A stretch of DNA of 64,000 bases from Martinezella hainanensis (GTDB lineage Bacteria; Pseudomonadota; Alphaproteobacteria; Rhizobiales; Rhizobiaceae): assembly GCF_900094555.1 (NCBI RefSeq), contig NZ_FMAC01000012.1, positions 1-64,000 on the forward strand, given 5' to 3'. The notes under the pieces were generated by a model that was given only the letters and a program-made list of their open reading frames with translations, did not search any database and was not told where the DNA came from. A program made the translations under genes and the position numbers. The number at the start of each line of letters is the position of its first letter. Position 1 is the first letter of the stretch. Below, in pieces: positions 1-8,181 of this stretch.

Positions 1-311
1 ACCATAAGGGTGCTCGCCTTGTCCTGGAAGCCTTGCCACCTGCCAAAACACTGATTGCTGACCGAGGCTATGACAGCAACGCGTTCCGGGAGGCCTTACA
101 GGCAAAGGGCATCGAACCCTGCATTCCATCCAGCCGAAGCAGGAAGGTCCCGTATCCCTACAACAAGGGGCTATACAAGAAACGGCACAAGGTCGAGAAT
201 CTCTTCGCCAAACTCAAGGACTGGCGACGCATCGCAACCCGTTACGATCGGTGTGCCCATACCTTCTTTTCAGCCATATGCATCGCAGCAGCCGTCATCT
301 TCTGGCTATGA
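1..311 (+). CDS. IS5-family-like transposase, C-terminal part (cut by left edge)
   Basis: The reading frame is open from the left edge to a TGA at 309-311, so the 5' part of the gene lies outside the window. What remains is the end of a DDE catalytic domain: an ADRGYDS motif (second catalytic Asp region), a basic stretch, and a RHKVENLFAKLKDWRR block carrying the conserved Glu of the K/R-x-E signature near the C-terminus. This arrangement is typical of IS5-family transposases. The protein would bind the element's terminal inverted repeats and catalyse cut-and-paste transposition. Whether the whole element is intact cannot be judged here. Family assignment is confident; the IS subgroup is not. 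Confidence 0.85.
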   Translation, partial: HKGARLVLEALPPAKTLIADRGYDSNAFREALQAKGIEPCIPSSRSRKVPYPYNKGLYKKRHKVENLFAKLKDWRRIATRYDRCAHTFFSAICIAAAVIFWL

Positions 312-333
312 GTTAACGAGTCCTGAGCCTAGG
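312..333. mobile_element. Probable right end of the IS5-like element
   Basis: Immediately after the transposase stop comes a GAGTCCTGAGCCTAG stretch (319-333), the expected place for the right terminal inverted repeat of a small IS. The matching left end lies outside the window, so the repeat could not be paired and the target duplication was not identified. Inference from position and sequence only. Confidence 0.4.
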
Positions 334-353
334 CGTACGACCGGACATGAAGT

Positions 354-387
354 GACAATCGAGCGGGAGCAATCCCGCTCGATTGTC
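354..387. terminator. Perfect 15-bp hairpin with GCAA loop
   Basis: GACAATCGAGCGGGA (354-368) and its exact reverse complement (373-387) flank a GCAA tetraloop. It lies just downstream of the stop of the minus-strand BP74-like gene (ends at 401) and after the IS end, so it probably stops transcription from that gene. There is no long T-run on either side, so efficiency as an intrinsic terminator is uncertain. Confidence 0.55.
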
Positions 388-400
388 GCCCCGCTTGTTG

Positions 401-745
401 CTAGAGAGTGACTTCGCGGCTGACATTGGAATTCCAAGGGCACCAATGGCTTCCTGGCAGGAATGCGCCGCCGGCTTCGTCAAGATGATCCTCGACATAT
501 GTCATATCCGCATCGCAGACCTCGATCATCATCTCGAAGAAATTAATCGTCTGCGGATCCAGATAGAAATTGAACTTCTTGTTGTAAGATGCCTGCTTCT
601 TCAAGATCCTGCCGTGCACATGCACTTCGTTCCGCTCTTCCCCCGAAATAATTCTTCGAGCATGGGCGATCTTATTTTCATCTGTGAGTTCGAATATGAA
701 TTCGACACCTGGGGACGATGGCTGGGTCAGGGCGAAATACGGCAT
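401..745 (-). CDS. BP74 N-terminal-like domain protein
   Basis: A 114-residue protein that is essentially one domain. It matches my memory of the BP74 N-terminal-like domain, first named from a Dictyostelium calcium/calmodulin-related protein and found in scattered bacteria. Visible hallmarks are a VEFIFELTD start, ARRIISG, HVHGRI, a FNFYLDP strand, FFEMMIEVCDA, VEDHLDEAGG and a C-terminal LPGSHWCPW segment. No signal peptide or membrane segment is seen, so it is probably cytoplasmic, whereas many relatives are exported. A good Shine-Dalgarno (GGAGG) precedes the ATG. It is isolated between an IS end and a broken gene. Biochemical function is unknown; the family assignment is from motif recognition only. 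Confidence 0.7.
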   Translation of the reverse strand: MPYFALTQPSSPGVEFIFELTDENKIAHARRIISGEERNEVHVHGRILKKQASYNKKFNFYLDPQTINFFEMMIEVCDADMTYVEDHLDEAGGAFLPGSHWCPWNSNVSREVTL

Positions 746-1112
746 GAATTTCCTCCATGTTGAAAATTGAAATAGAGCAAGGTTGGATTAATGAGCTTCC
801 ACTTGTGGAAGTGGTGTGAAAATTAGTTTTTGCTAAACTTATTTCAATCCTTGGATTTTATTGGGTTTTTTGCAATTCTTCCGGCCAATGTGCGGGTATT
901 TTTCATGCGCCGTCGGTATTGTCGATTTTGAGTGGAGGACGAGGGCTCCCGGGGTGTCCGTGGCCTTGTCATGAGCGGCCGGTGCGCCATGATCTTTCTA
1001 CTGAAAGAGCGCGGAACGGGAGGCGGTATTTGTTGTTTTGGATGTCGCCCGGAAGCCGTCTGCGATAACAGGCTTCGTCCGAGCGGAAATCTGGAACAGG
1101 GGGCTACAAGGC
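746..1112. other. AT-richer intergenic stretch without a gene
   Basis: I see no coding frame with family features here. The part next to 746 is AT-rich and should hold the promoter of the minus-strand BP74-like gene. Short frames in this stretch are rich in Arg, Gly and Cys and have no credible ribosome binding site. Confidence 0.5.
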
Positions 1113-1546
1113 CTAACGATCGGGTCGAACGATCGCCCAGAAAGTGGCACCGACCACGGCCCATACCGTCCCGAATGCAAGCGGCACATAGGGACGATGG
1201 ATGATGATATCCAGCAGGTATGAGAGCGAGAAGCCCAGCCCGAGCGTGGCGAAGGCTGCGGTGAAGCCCATCACCCACGCGATGACCGCAAGCGCGAACC
1301 ATGTGACCAGATAGGCTCGAAGCGAGCGGCTGCTCCGCCTCCTCAACCATATGTGCGCCGGCAGTCCGATGGCGAGGATGGCCGCATATGCCAAGAGCGC
1401 GCCTGCCGCGATCGCCGTCCAGATCCATGACAGCCTGCTGATATCGCCCAGGACATGTGGCACGGGCCAGAAGAGGGCGGTCGCGATGGCGAGAAGGCAG
1501 GGGCCCAGAGCGGAGCCAGCAGCAAAGCGGTTGCCAAACGTTTCAT
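1113..1546 (-). pseudogene. Small multi-pass membrane protein, probably frameshifted
   Basis: Two frames appear to be halves of one gene. The frame with ATG at 1546 begins MKRLATALLLAPL, a typical first membrane helix, and then becomes non-sense-like. Shifting by one base near 1506-1512 (in CTCTGGGCCCC read on the minus strand) continues as LGPCLLAIATALFWP straight into the 116-residue frame ending at 1113. That frame has about three further hydrophobic helices and an LPAHIWLRRR loop. The joined product would be about 145 residues with four helices. Read without a shift, translation would have to start at GTG 1463 in mid-helix. It could be a real one-base deletion, a sequencing error, or an intact short gene from 1463. 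No known function. Confidence 0.5.
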
Positions 1547-1702
1547 ATAGGGTCCGTGAACCGAGGATAGCGAAGGCGGATCGCGATCGTCGCGGAGTTT
1601 CGAATTTCGCGTTCGCCCATACGACGTTTTCCGAGGCGCGTCGTCAAGTGCCCGCGAGCATAGGCGCGCGGGACTACGCAGAGGTTGTATGGAGCGGAAG
1701 CC

Positions 1703-2710
1703 TCAGGCTGGCGAGGCGCGCGATCTCTGCCAGCTCAGGTTCTTTAGAAGATTGCGCAACGGCTTTTCGACGGTTTCGTAGGCGCAGATGCCGAGAATGG
1801 TGCCGCTGATGACGCCGATGAAGGTAATGGCGTCAGAGGGTATCTGCATCGACGCCATCAGCTTGACGACCACCGAAATGGCTAATGTGTGCCAGAGGTA
1901 GATCGAATAGGAGCTGTTGCCGAGATAGGTAAGGAGGGGGAGGGAGGGCAACTTGCCGCTGCGCTCCACTGACACCATGCCGAGCACGAGGGCAACAGCG
2001 AGCGGTCCGCAGGTCACCTCGTTGAAGTCCAGGCCGAGAATCTGGATCGCGGCAAAGCCCGACAAGGCGACGGCGATCAGGGTAAGGCCGAGGCCTGCCC
2101 TCGGCACGTGTCCGGATAGCCAGAGACGCCCGAGGATGGCGCCGGCGACGAATTCCAGGATGATGGGACGCGTATAGGTCAGAAGCAGAGGCGACTGTGG
2201 ATCGATGATGCCGCCAGCAAGGACAAAGGCGAGGAAGATCGCCGTCATGCCGGCAAGCCGCAGCCGTTGCGGCAGAAACAGGCAAGCCGCGAAGATGACG
2301 TAGAAGAACATCTCGAAATTCAGCGTCCATCCTTGCACCAGAACCGGCCAGATCTCGCCACCGCTCGTGCTTGGCGAGCGAACGGGAATGAAGAGCAGCG
2401 AGCCGAGAATGTGGCTGGCCGTCAGCTTCATGTTCGGAAACAGGCCGATAACGGCGCCGACAATCATGATGGCGGTCACGATCCAGTAGGATGGCGCGAT
2501 ACGTTGCAGCCGGTCGAGCGCAAAGCGCAGCGGCGTCACCGGCCGACGCTCGCTCATGGTCCACATGATGAAGCCGCTGATGACGAAGAAGACGTCGACC
2601 CCCGCGGCTCCAATGCGAAAATGGCCGCCGCTGCGTTCGGCGGCGTGAAACAACACTACGGCGAGCGCAGCAAAGGCACGGAGATATTGAATGCCATAGA
2701 GTGTCTTCAT
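1703..2710 (-). CDS. exoZ: Acyltransferase-3 family protein, ExoZ-like succinoglycan acetyltransferase
   Basis: A 335-residue integral membrane acyltransferase of the acyltransferase_3 family. It has about ten hydrophobic helices, an N-terminal YLRAFAALAVVLFHA motif with the family's catalytic His, and a VFFVISGF segment. In S. meliloti ExoZ transfers acetyl groups to the succinoglycan repeat unit at the inner membrane. The start codon overlaps the exoQ stop in an ATGA arrangement, so it is translationally coupled as the last gene of exoY-F-Q-Z. Position and family support the name. In S. meliloti exoB follows exoZ, but here a broken membrane protein gene follows instead. Confidence 0.85.
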   Translation of the reverse strand: MKTLYGIQYLRAFAALAVVLFHAAERSGGHFRIGAAGVDVFFVISGFIMWTMSERRPVTPLRFALDRLQRIAPSYWIVTAIMIVGAVIGLFPNMKLTASHILGSLLFIPVRSPSTSGGEIWPVLVQGWTLNFEMFFYVIFAACLFLPQRLRLAGMTAIFLAFVLAGGIIDPQSPLLLTYTRPIILEFVAGAILGRLWLSGHVPRAGLGLTLIAVALSGFAAIQILGLDFNEVTCGPLAVALVLGMVSVERSGKLPSLPLLTYLGNSSYSIYLWHTLAISVVVKLMASMQIPSDAITFIGVISGTILGICAYETVEKPLRNLLKNLSWQRSRASPA

Positions 2711-3999
2711 TGGCCCGTTCGCGGCTCCCAGTTGACGGGAGATGCGAATTGTATCTGCTCATCCATTCGCAATGGCGCGTTCGCTGGCATGCGCGCTCGC
2801 ATGGAAAGCTTTCCTGCTGTGAAGTAGAACAGGAAGGAACCGACATGGTACGGATTGAGAATGTCGATCTCCACGAAGGAGCGGATCAGCAACAGGGTCG
2901 CGACACCCAGAAGGATGTAGGATTCATCGTTTCGGATGTCGCTCAGAAAGCGGCTGATATGGCCGACGAAAGCCGTCAGCAGGATTGAGGCGAGCAGGAA
3001 GACGCCGATGAGCCCGGTTTCCACCGCGGTCTCGATATAGGTATTATGGAAGTGGAAGCCTGCGCGGGAGGCGATAAAAAACTCATCCCACAGTCGCTCG
3101 GGCTCGGAGAAACCCTGGACCCAGTAAGCTTGATAGCCGACGCCGAAGAAAGGGTTCTGCTGCGCCGCCGCGATGCCCTGCTGCCAGAGATAGGTACGCC
3201 CGGTGAGCGTGGAATCCTTGCCAAAGGCGCCGAGGACAAGATCGACCGCACCGAGATAGACGCCGGCAACTGCAAGGACGATGCCGGAGACGGCCGCTGT
3301 CACAAACAACCTTTTGCGCTGCTTGGGCGATAGATACAGGATGACACGCAGGCTTATGCATAAGACCACGACCAATCCCGTCGTCAGCACCGATGTTGCC
3401 GATGCCGAAGCATGGAGGCAATAGGCCGACAGCAAGCCGGCAAATCCTGCGCCCAGCATCCAGATCCGACGTTCTCCGAGGACAAAGACGGCTGCGAAGG
3501 CGAAATAAATGCCGAGCGAGGCATAAAAGCCGAGCTGGTTCTTTGAGTCGAAGGCGCCGACGAAGCTGTAGCTTCCGTCGATCGGATCATAGGCGTAATA
3601 GCCGAACAATATCGAATAAATGAGTACGATGGCGGTACCTGCGATCGCGCCACGCGTCAGCGTGCGGATATCGAGCGTGCGCATGGCGACCAGGGCGCAG
3701 AAGATATGCGTCATGTACTGGATCGCCGCGCGCGCCGTCGCGGAAGGGACGACCGACCAGAAGATCGACAGGCAGGTGAAAACGCCGAACGCGAAGAGCC
3801 AGAGCTGTCTGTTGTAACTGCCGAGCACATTCCGGTAGTCGATCATGACGAGCGGAAACCAGAGGGCATAGTAGAGCAGGATGGAGGGCTGGCCGAAGCG
3901 GGAAGAATAGGCAAAGACGAAGAAGGAGAGAGCAATCGCCACCGCGCCATAGGTGGCGTTGCTGCCTGGACGCACGAAGATCGATTTGGCTATCCGCAT
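2707..3999 (-). CDS. exoQ: Succinoglycan polymerase, O-antigen ligase/Wzy-like (ExoQ)
   Basis: A 430-residue polytopic membrane protein of the O-antigen ligase/polymerase (Wzy_C) family. It has about ten membrane helices and the large periplasmic loop typical of polymerases, including LTGRTYLWQQG, NPFFGVGYQAYW and HFHNTYIETAVETG with its conserved His. In S. meliloti ExoQ is needed for high-molecular-weight succinoglycan. The start at 3999 has an AGGA Shine-Dalgarno 5 bp upstream and lies 8 bp after exoF. It probably works with ExoP, which controls chain length. The assignment rests on family features and on the fixed exoY-F-Q order. Confidence 0.92.
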   Translation of the reverse strand: MRIAKSIFVRPGSNATYGAVAIALSFFVFAYSSRFGQPSILLYYALWFPLVMIDYRNVLGSYNRQLWLFAFGVFTCLSIFWSVVPSATARAAIQYMTHIFCALVAMRTLDIRTLTRGAIAGTAIVLIYSILFGYYAYDPIDGSYSFVGAFDSKNQLGFYASLGIYFAFAAVFVLGERRIWMLGAGFAGLLSAYCLHASASATSVLTTGLVVVLCISLRVILYLSPKQRKRLFVTAAVSGIVLAVAGVYLGAVDLVLGAFGKDSTLTGRTYLWQQGIAAAQQNPFFGVGYQAYWVQGFSEPERLWDEFFIASRAGFHFHNTYIETAVETGLIGVFLLASILLTAFVGHISRFLSDIRNDESYILLGVATLLLIRSFVEIDILNPYHVGSFLFYFTAGKLSMRARMPANAPLRMDEQIQFASPVNWEPRTGQ

Positions 4000-4007
4000 C
4001 GACTTTC

Positions 4008-5282
4008 CTATCGGATGGCAAGGCCGGTATTGACCTTGATCAGATCACCCGGCAGTACCTGCGTGTTTTCTTGAGCCTGAATTTCCTTCGACTGGCCGTT
4101 TTCATCACGGATGATCGTGTAGGAAATGCTCACACCCGGTCCGTTTGGATCGAGGTTGCCGGCGTCGGCCGATTGAGCCACGGCTTCCTGCATGAGTGAT
4201 TGGCTGGTCGACAGCTTGAGCTGCAGTGTTTCCAGCTGCGTGTCTGTATCCTGCATGTCCTGGGCCAGCGAGCTCTGCCAGTCGTTATGGAGAGTAATCT
4301 CGTCCTGATTGGCCTTGTTGATATCCTGCTTGGCTTTCAGGGACGCGGTTTCCGTATCCAGGAGCGTTGCTTCCAGATCGGAGGCACGCTGTTCAGCGGA
4401 GATTCTGCGGGAGGCAAGCTCCAACCCGCGCTCGGTCAGGCTTTCCACTTTGTCGCGGTCGGCCTTGGCCAGATCAAGCTGACGGCTCTGCGTATCGTTT
4501 TTCTTCGAAAGGGCCTCGACTTCGTTCTGTAAGAGCGCCTTCAAGTCTTCCAAGGATTGCAGTTGCGTCTTCATGCGCTTGCTGCGTGTATCCATCAGCG
4601 CTTTCTCGCTGGCGAGCAGATCTGCTGCCTGAGGCAATTGCTTGAGCTCTGTCGGCACATCGATATCATCCTTGCCAGCCAGCTCGGCCAGCAGGCGCGC
4701 CTTGCGCATCAACAGGCGACCGCGCTCCGCCATATAGACGACGGCGTCGCCCTTGGCATTGATGAAATCGCGCGCAAAGCGTTGTCCGGCGTCGGCACGG
4801 CGCATGCCGCCACCGAGGCTCACCGCCTTCAACACGGTCAGGCTGGGCGCGAACGGATATTCACCGGGATTCTGGACTTCTCCCGAAAGATAGATCGGCC
4901 GGAACTGCGACATTTCAACGGAGGCTGACGGACGATCACGCAGGCCGAACTGCTTCTGCAGCCCAAGGCCGATAGCGTCGGCAATCTGATCCGTGGTCTT
5001 GCCGACGGCAGGCATGTCGCCGATGAAGGGAAGTGAAATCGAGCCGGAAGGTCCTACGGTATAGTCGCCGGTGACCACCGACCAGTCGCGAATGGTGCCT
5101 TCGGCGGTCTGCCATTCGGCAACGCGCACATGCAGCTTGTCCATGACGCCCAGATGATATCCGGGAAGGTTTTCGGCCGAGGCCGAGACGGAAGCTACGC
5201 AAAGGCTGAGAGCGACGAGCGATGCGCAGCACAGCGATGTATTGGCGCGTACAAGCCTTTTGGAAGGCCGAAATTCAATCAT
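4008..5282 (-). CDS. exoF: Polysaccharide export protein ExoF (OPX/Wza-type)
   Basis: A 424-residue exported protein. It has a signal peptide at about residues 15-37, then a Poly_export domain (LGVMDKLHVRVAEW, TVGPSGSISLPFIGD) and a SLBB-like domain (IYLSGEVQNPGEYPF). A long charged coiled-coil region covers roughly 190-350, and a second SLBB-like segment ends in VLPGDLIKVNTGLAIR. It would form or contribute to the envelope channel that exports succinoglycan together with ExoP and ExoQ. There is no clear lipobox Cys at the mature start, which fits ExoF-type rather than Wza-type proteins. Second gene of the exoYFQZ operon, 84 bp after exoY. Confidence 0.92.
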   Translation of the reverse strand: MIEFRPSKRLVRANTSLCCASLVALSLCVASVSASAENLPGYHLGVMDKLHVRVAEWQTAEGTIRDWSVVTGDYTVGPSGSISLPFIGDMPAVGKTTDQIADAIGLGLQKQFGLRDRPSASVEMSQFRPIYLSGEVQNPGEYPFAPSLTVLKAVSLGGGMRRADAGQRFARDFINAKGDAVVYMAERGRLLMRKARLLAELAGKDDIDVPTELKQLPQAADLLASEKALMDTRSKRMKTQLQSLEDLKALLQNEVEALSKKNDTQSRQLDLAKADRDKVESLTERGLELASRRISAEQRASDLEATLLDTETASLKAKQDINKANQDEITLHNDWQSSLAQDMQDTDTQLETLQLKLSTSQSLMQEAVAQSADAGNLDPNGPGVSISYTIIRDENGQSKEIQAQENTQVLPGDLIKVNTGLAIR

Positions 5283-5366
5283 GCAGGATCTTCCCTGTTA
5301 TTGGTAGGCAACCCGCAAGATGCGGGAAAACCGCAGGAAACCTCCCGCGGTATCTGCCAGTCATCA

Positions 5367-6065
5367 TCAATAGCTGCCGCGCGAGAGGCAGACCGCAGGA
5401 ATGGTTTTGGCGATGATCACCATGTCGCTGCTGAGCGACCAGTTCTTCACATAATGCGTGTCGAAGGCGACGCGACTTTCATAGGAGACGTCGTTGCGAC
5501 CGCTGACCTGCCAGAGGCCGGTCAGGCCCGGACGAGACTGCAAATAATAGATTGCCGCGGTCTCGTAGCGCTCGAGCTCGTCTTCCACGACCGGGCGTGG
5601 TCCGACAACGCTCATTTCGCCGCGGATGATGTTGATGAGCTGTGGCAGCTCGTCGAGGCTGAGTTTGCGCAGGACGGCACCGACGGTGGTGACGCGGGGG
5701 TCGTTCTGCAGCTTGCGCGTCGCGCGCCACTCTTCCATCGCCCTCGGATTGGACTGCAGGTGAGCATGGAGCACCTTGTCGCCATCGATGACCATGGTGC
5801 GGAACTTCAGGCAACGGAAAGCCTTGCCATTATGGCCGATACGGCGATGGCCATAAAAAGCGGGGCCGCGGTCTGTAAGTTTCACCAGGAGCATCAGCAT
5901 TAGAAAGAGCGGGCTGATGAAAATCAAAGCGAGCATAGCGGTAGAGACGTCGAAAACGCGTTTCAGTACTCCACCAGTGGGCGGAAAGACGTCGCTTTCC
6001 GCGGCGCTGAAAAAAGCCGATGTGGCCGATCTCGTCGCAGACTTCATAGAGAAAACTCCATTCAT
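5367..6065 (-). CDS. exoY: Undecaprenyl-phosphate galactose phosphotransferase (ExoY)
   Basis: A bacterial sugar transferase (polyprenyl-phosphate hexose-1-phosphate transferase) that starts the repeat unit by moving galactose-1-phosphate from UDP-Gal to undecaprenyl phosphate. Visible features are one N-terminal membrane segment (FDVSTAMLALIFISPLFLMLM), GPAFYGHRRIGHNG, FRCLKFRTM, the KLSLDELPQLINI motif and VGPRPVVEDE, then RPGLTGLWQVSGR. The 232-residue length is normal for the short ExoY type. A second ATG at 6047 is an equally possible start. First gene of exoYFQZ, with a long regulatory region upstream. ExoX, encoded divergently, is a known inhibitor that acts through ExoY in S. meliloti. 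Confidence 0.94.
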   Translation of the reverse strand: MNGVFSMKSATRSATSAFFSAAESDVFPPTGGVLKRVFDVSTAMLALIFISPLFLMLMLLVKLTDRGPAFYGHRRIGHNGKAFRCLKFRTMVIDGDKVLHAHLQSNPRAMEEWRATRKLQNDPRVTTVGAVLRKLSLDELPQLINIIRGEMSVVGPRPVVEDELERYETAAIYYLQSRPGLTGLWQVSGRNDVSYESRVAFDTHYVKNWSLSSDMVIIAKTIPAVCLSRGSY

Positions 6066-6777
6066 GTTGACGATTGGTCGGAAATTCTCGGACGCGTAAT
6101 TAGAGCCGGGATGATCGGAGTGTAGGTTCGGATTTGGACTTTTTAAGCCAAACTTTTGTAGCGATATGGCATGGCGGTATATATTTACCGCATCAATGGT
6201 GACTTGGTTTAAATCAGCGATCAGTTATAGATGGGTTCTACTGTATCGTGCTGCGTATAATGGCGCCGCTGGCAGCTCTGCCGCATCATAGTCGACGATT
6301 TCTAAGGATGTTATAGGCATCCAACGGTAAGTTCTTCATTATCATTGGCTTCGATAGCCTGTGCTCGGTTTCCCTTCAGCTATACGCCATCCTGATTTCT
6401 TCATAGGATATATTGCGCTGCAGCAATATTTTGCGGTGCACATACTGAGATTGGGTTTTTCAGGACTTTGTAATAAAAGTTGATTGAGTTGACGATGAAA
6501 CCATGGAGGTGCAGTCGCCCTCATGCGTCGCTAAGATTGCATTATTTCATCATGTCTCCATATAATTGCAAAGAGAAAGATGAACAAATTCAATTGTAAT
6601 TATAATCGAGGTGTAGTTTTAACAGGCCCGGCGTTAGGGTCGTCTCAAATCGCAACGGATCATCGTGACTTGGTTGAATCTCAATGAATCATAAAATATA
6701 TTTGAGTTTCAGGTCTGATAAGGGAGGAAAGACCTTGATCGTTTTTTACATGATGGCAGAGCGGGCGAGGTAAGATT
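6066..6777. promoter_or_regulatory. Divergent exoY/exoX control region, AT-rich
   Basis: This 712-bp stretch between the divergent exoY and exoX starts is markedly more AT-rich than its surroundings and has no credible gene. It must carry both promoters. In S. meliloti the corresponding region is a target of MucR and of the ExoS/ChvI system, but I cannot point to specific boxes here. Short frames such as 6342-6524 (minus) lack a ribosome binding site and coding character. Confidence 0.6.
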
Positions 6778-7068
6778 ATGTATGCGCCCCGCGTTTTCAT
6801 CAGCATGTTGGGCACGCTGATCGTATTTGCTATCGCAACATATTTTCTGACGAACTCGCTTTCGACCACACTGATCGAAACGGTCATCTGTGCCGTCCTT
6901 CTGCAGATCGGCTATTTCCTGGGCGTACTCTACCTTGTCTGGAAAGAGCGCAAAGCGCACGAGTCCCTGTTGAACGAAGACAAGGTGCCGGGATCGGTCC
7001 AGGAGGACAGCAAGGTCGCTGGTCTGTCCGCATCCAGTTTGAAGCGGTCCGAGCCGTTCAACCCCTGA
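6778..7068 (+). CDS. exoX: Exopolysaccharide production repressor ExoX
   Basis: A 96-residue inner-membrane protein starting MYAPRVFISM, with two hydrophobic helices (about 8-28 and 33-53) and a hydrophilic tail. The N-terminal sequence and the QIGYFLGVLYLVWKE segment match ExoX of Sinorhizobium and Psi of Rhizobium. These small proteins lower exopolysaccharide output post-translationally, with the exoX:exoY ratio being critical. A GAGG Shine-Dalgarno precedes the ATG. It lies opposite exoY across the shared control region and upstream of exoU. Confidence 0.93.
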   Translation: MYAPRVFISMLGTLIVFAIATYFLTNSLSTTLIETVICAVLLQIGYFLGVLYLVWKERKAHESLLNEDKVPGSVQEDSKVAGLSASSLKRSEPFNP

Positions 7069-7158
7069 ACCGGGTAGACGATCCGATCTTTTGATGATCC
7101 GGCGGTTGTCGGATCCGAGCTATGTCCTAAGTCTCCGCCTGAACCATTGGAGGCTGAC

Positions 7159-8169
7159 GTGACCGACCGTGCAGAAAAAAGTGTCTGCGTAATCATTGCC
7201 GCGAAGAATGCCAGCGACACGATCGGGCTGGCCGTTGCCTCGGCCCTTCGGGAGCCTGAAGTGGCGGAAGTCGTCGTCATCGACGATGGCTCGACGGATG
7301 GAACTGCCGCCGCCGCCGCCAAGGCCGATGACGGCAGCGGCAGGCTGACAATCCAGGAGTTCGAGAAGAACCGTGGTCCCGCCGCCGCACGCAATCACGC
7401 GATCGAGATATCCAAGGCTCCGCTGATCGGCATTCTTGATGCCGACGATTTCTTCTTTCCGGGTCGTTTCGCTGCGCTGCTTGCCGCTGATGATTGGGAT
7501 TTCGTTGCCGACAACATCGCCTTCGTCAGTGCCGATACTGTTCCCGACGCGCATGCACGGCTCGATCATTTCGATGCGAAGCCGCGCTTTCTCGACCTTG
7601 CCGCTTTCGTCGAGGGCAATATTTCCAAGCGCGGCGTGCGTCGCGGCGAGATCGGCTTCCTGAAGCCTTTGATGCGGCGCTCCTTTCTGGATGCGCATGG
7701 CCTGCGCTACAATGAGGCGCTGCGCCTTGGCGAAGATTACGACCTGTATGTTCGTGCGCTGGCCAAGCGCGCACGTTACAAGATCATCCATAGCTGCGGT
7801 TATGGCGCGGTCGTGCGCAGCGATTCCCTGAGCGGCCGGCACAAAACAGACGATTTGCGCCGCCTCTATGAGGCTGACCGGACCATTCTTGCCAAGGGCG
7901 GGATCTCTTCGGAAGATGCGGCCGTGATCCGCCGCCATGAGCAGCATATCCGTGATCGCTACGAGCTGCGGCATTTCCTCGACATCAAGTCACAATCGGG
8001 GTTCTTGTCTGCCGCGATCTATGCGCTTTCGCATCCCCTGGCCGTTCCGGCGATTGCCGGCGGCATTCTGACGGACAAGACCGAGCGCTTCCGCAAGCGG
8101 AGCGGCGCGCCCATTGCCCATGCCGGTGCGAACGGCCTGCGCTATCTTCTGCAGGCCGCTCCGAAATAG
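7159..8169 (+). CDS. exoU: Succinoglycan glucosyltransferase ExoU (GT2)
   Basis: A family-2 glycosyltransferase of about 336 residues that adds a late beta-linked glucose to the lipid-linked repeat on the cytoplasmic face. It shows the GT-A nucleotide-binding start VCVIIAAKNA, VVVIDDGSTDGT, a NRGPAAARNHAI block, the metal-binding ILDADDFF (DxD-like) and GEDYDLYVRAL (general-base region). I prefer GTG 7159 because GGAGG at 7149-7153 lies 5 bp before it; a TTG at 7147 would overlap that site. It follows exoX on the same strand and converges with exoV. The specific name rests on position in the exo cluster and on length. Confidence 0.88.
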   Translation: MTDRAEKSVCVIIAAKNASDTIGLAVASALREPEVAEVVVIDDGSTDGTAAAAAKADDGSGRLTIQEFEKNRGPAAARNHAIEISKAPLIGILDADDFFFPGRFAALLAADDWDFVADNIAFVSADTVPDAHARLDHFDAKPRFLDLAAFVEGNISKRGVRRGEIGFLKPLMRRSFLDAHGLRYNEALRLGEDYDLYVRALAKRARYKIIHSCGYGAVVRSDSLSGRHKTDDLRRLYEADRTILAKGGISSEDAAVIRRHEQHIRDRYELRHFLDIKSQSGFLSAAIYALSHPLAVPAIAGGILTDKTERFRKRSGAPIAHAGANGLRYLLQAAPK

Positions 8170-8181
8170 CGATATCGAAGC

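Noticed and set aside
6342..6524. 60-residue minus-strand frame between exoY and exoX
   Set aside because: No ribosome site, no family resemblance and AT-rich non-coding character.
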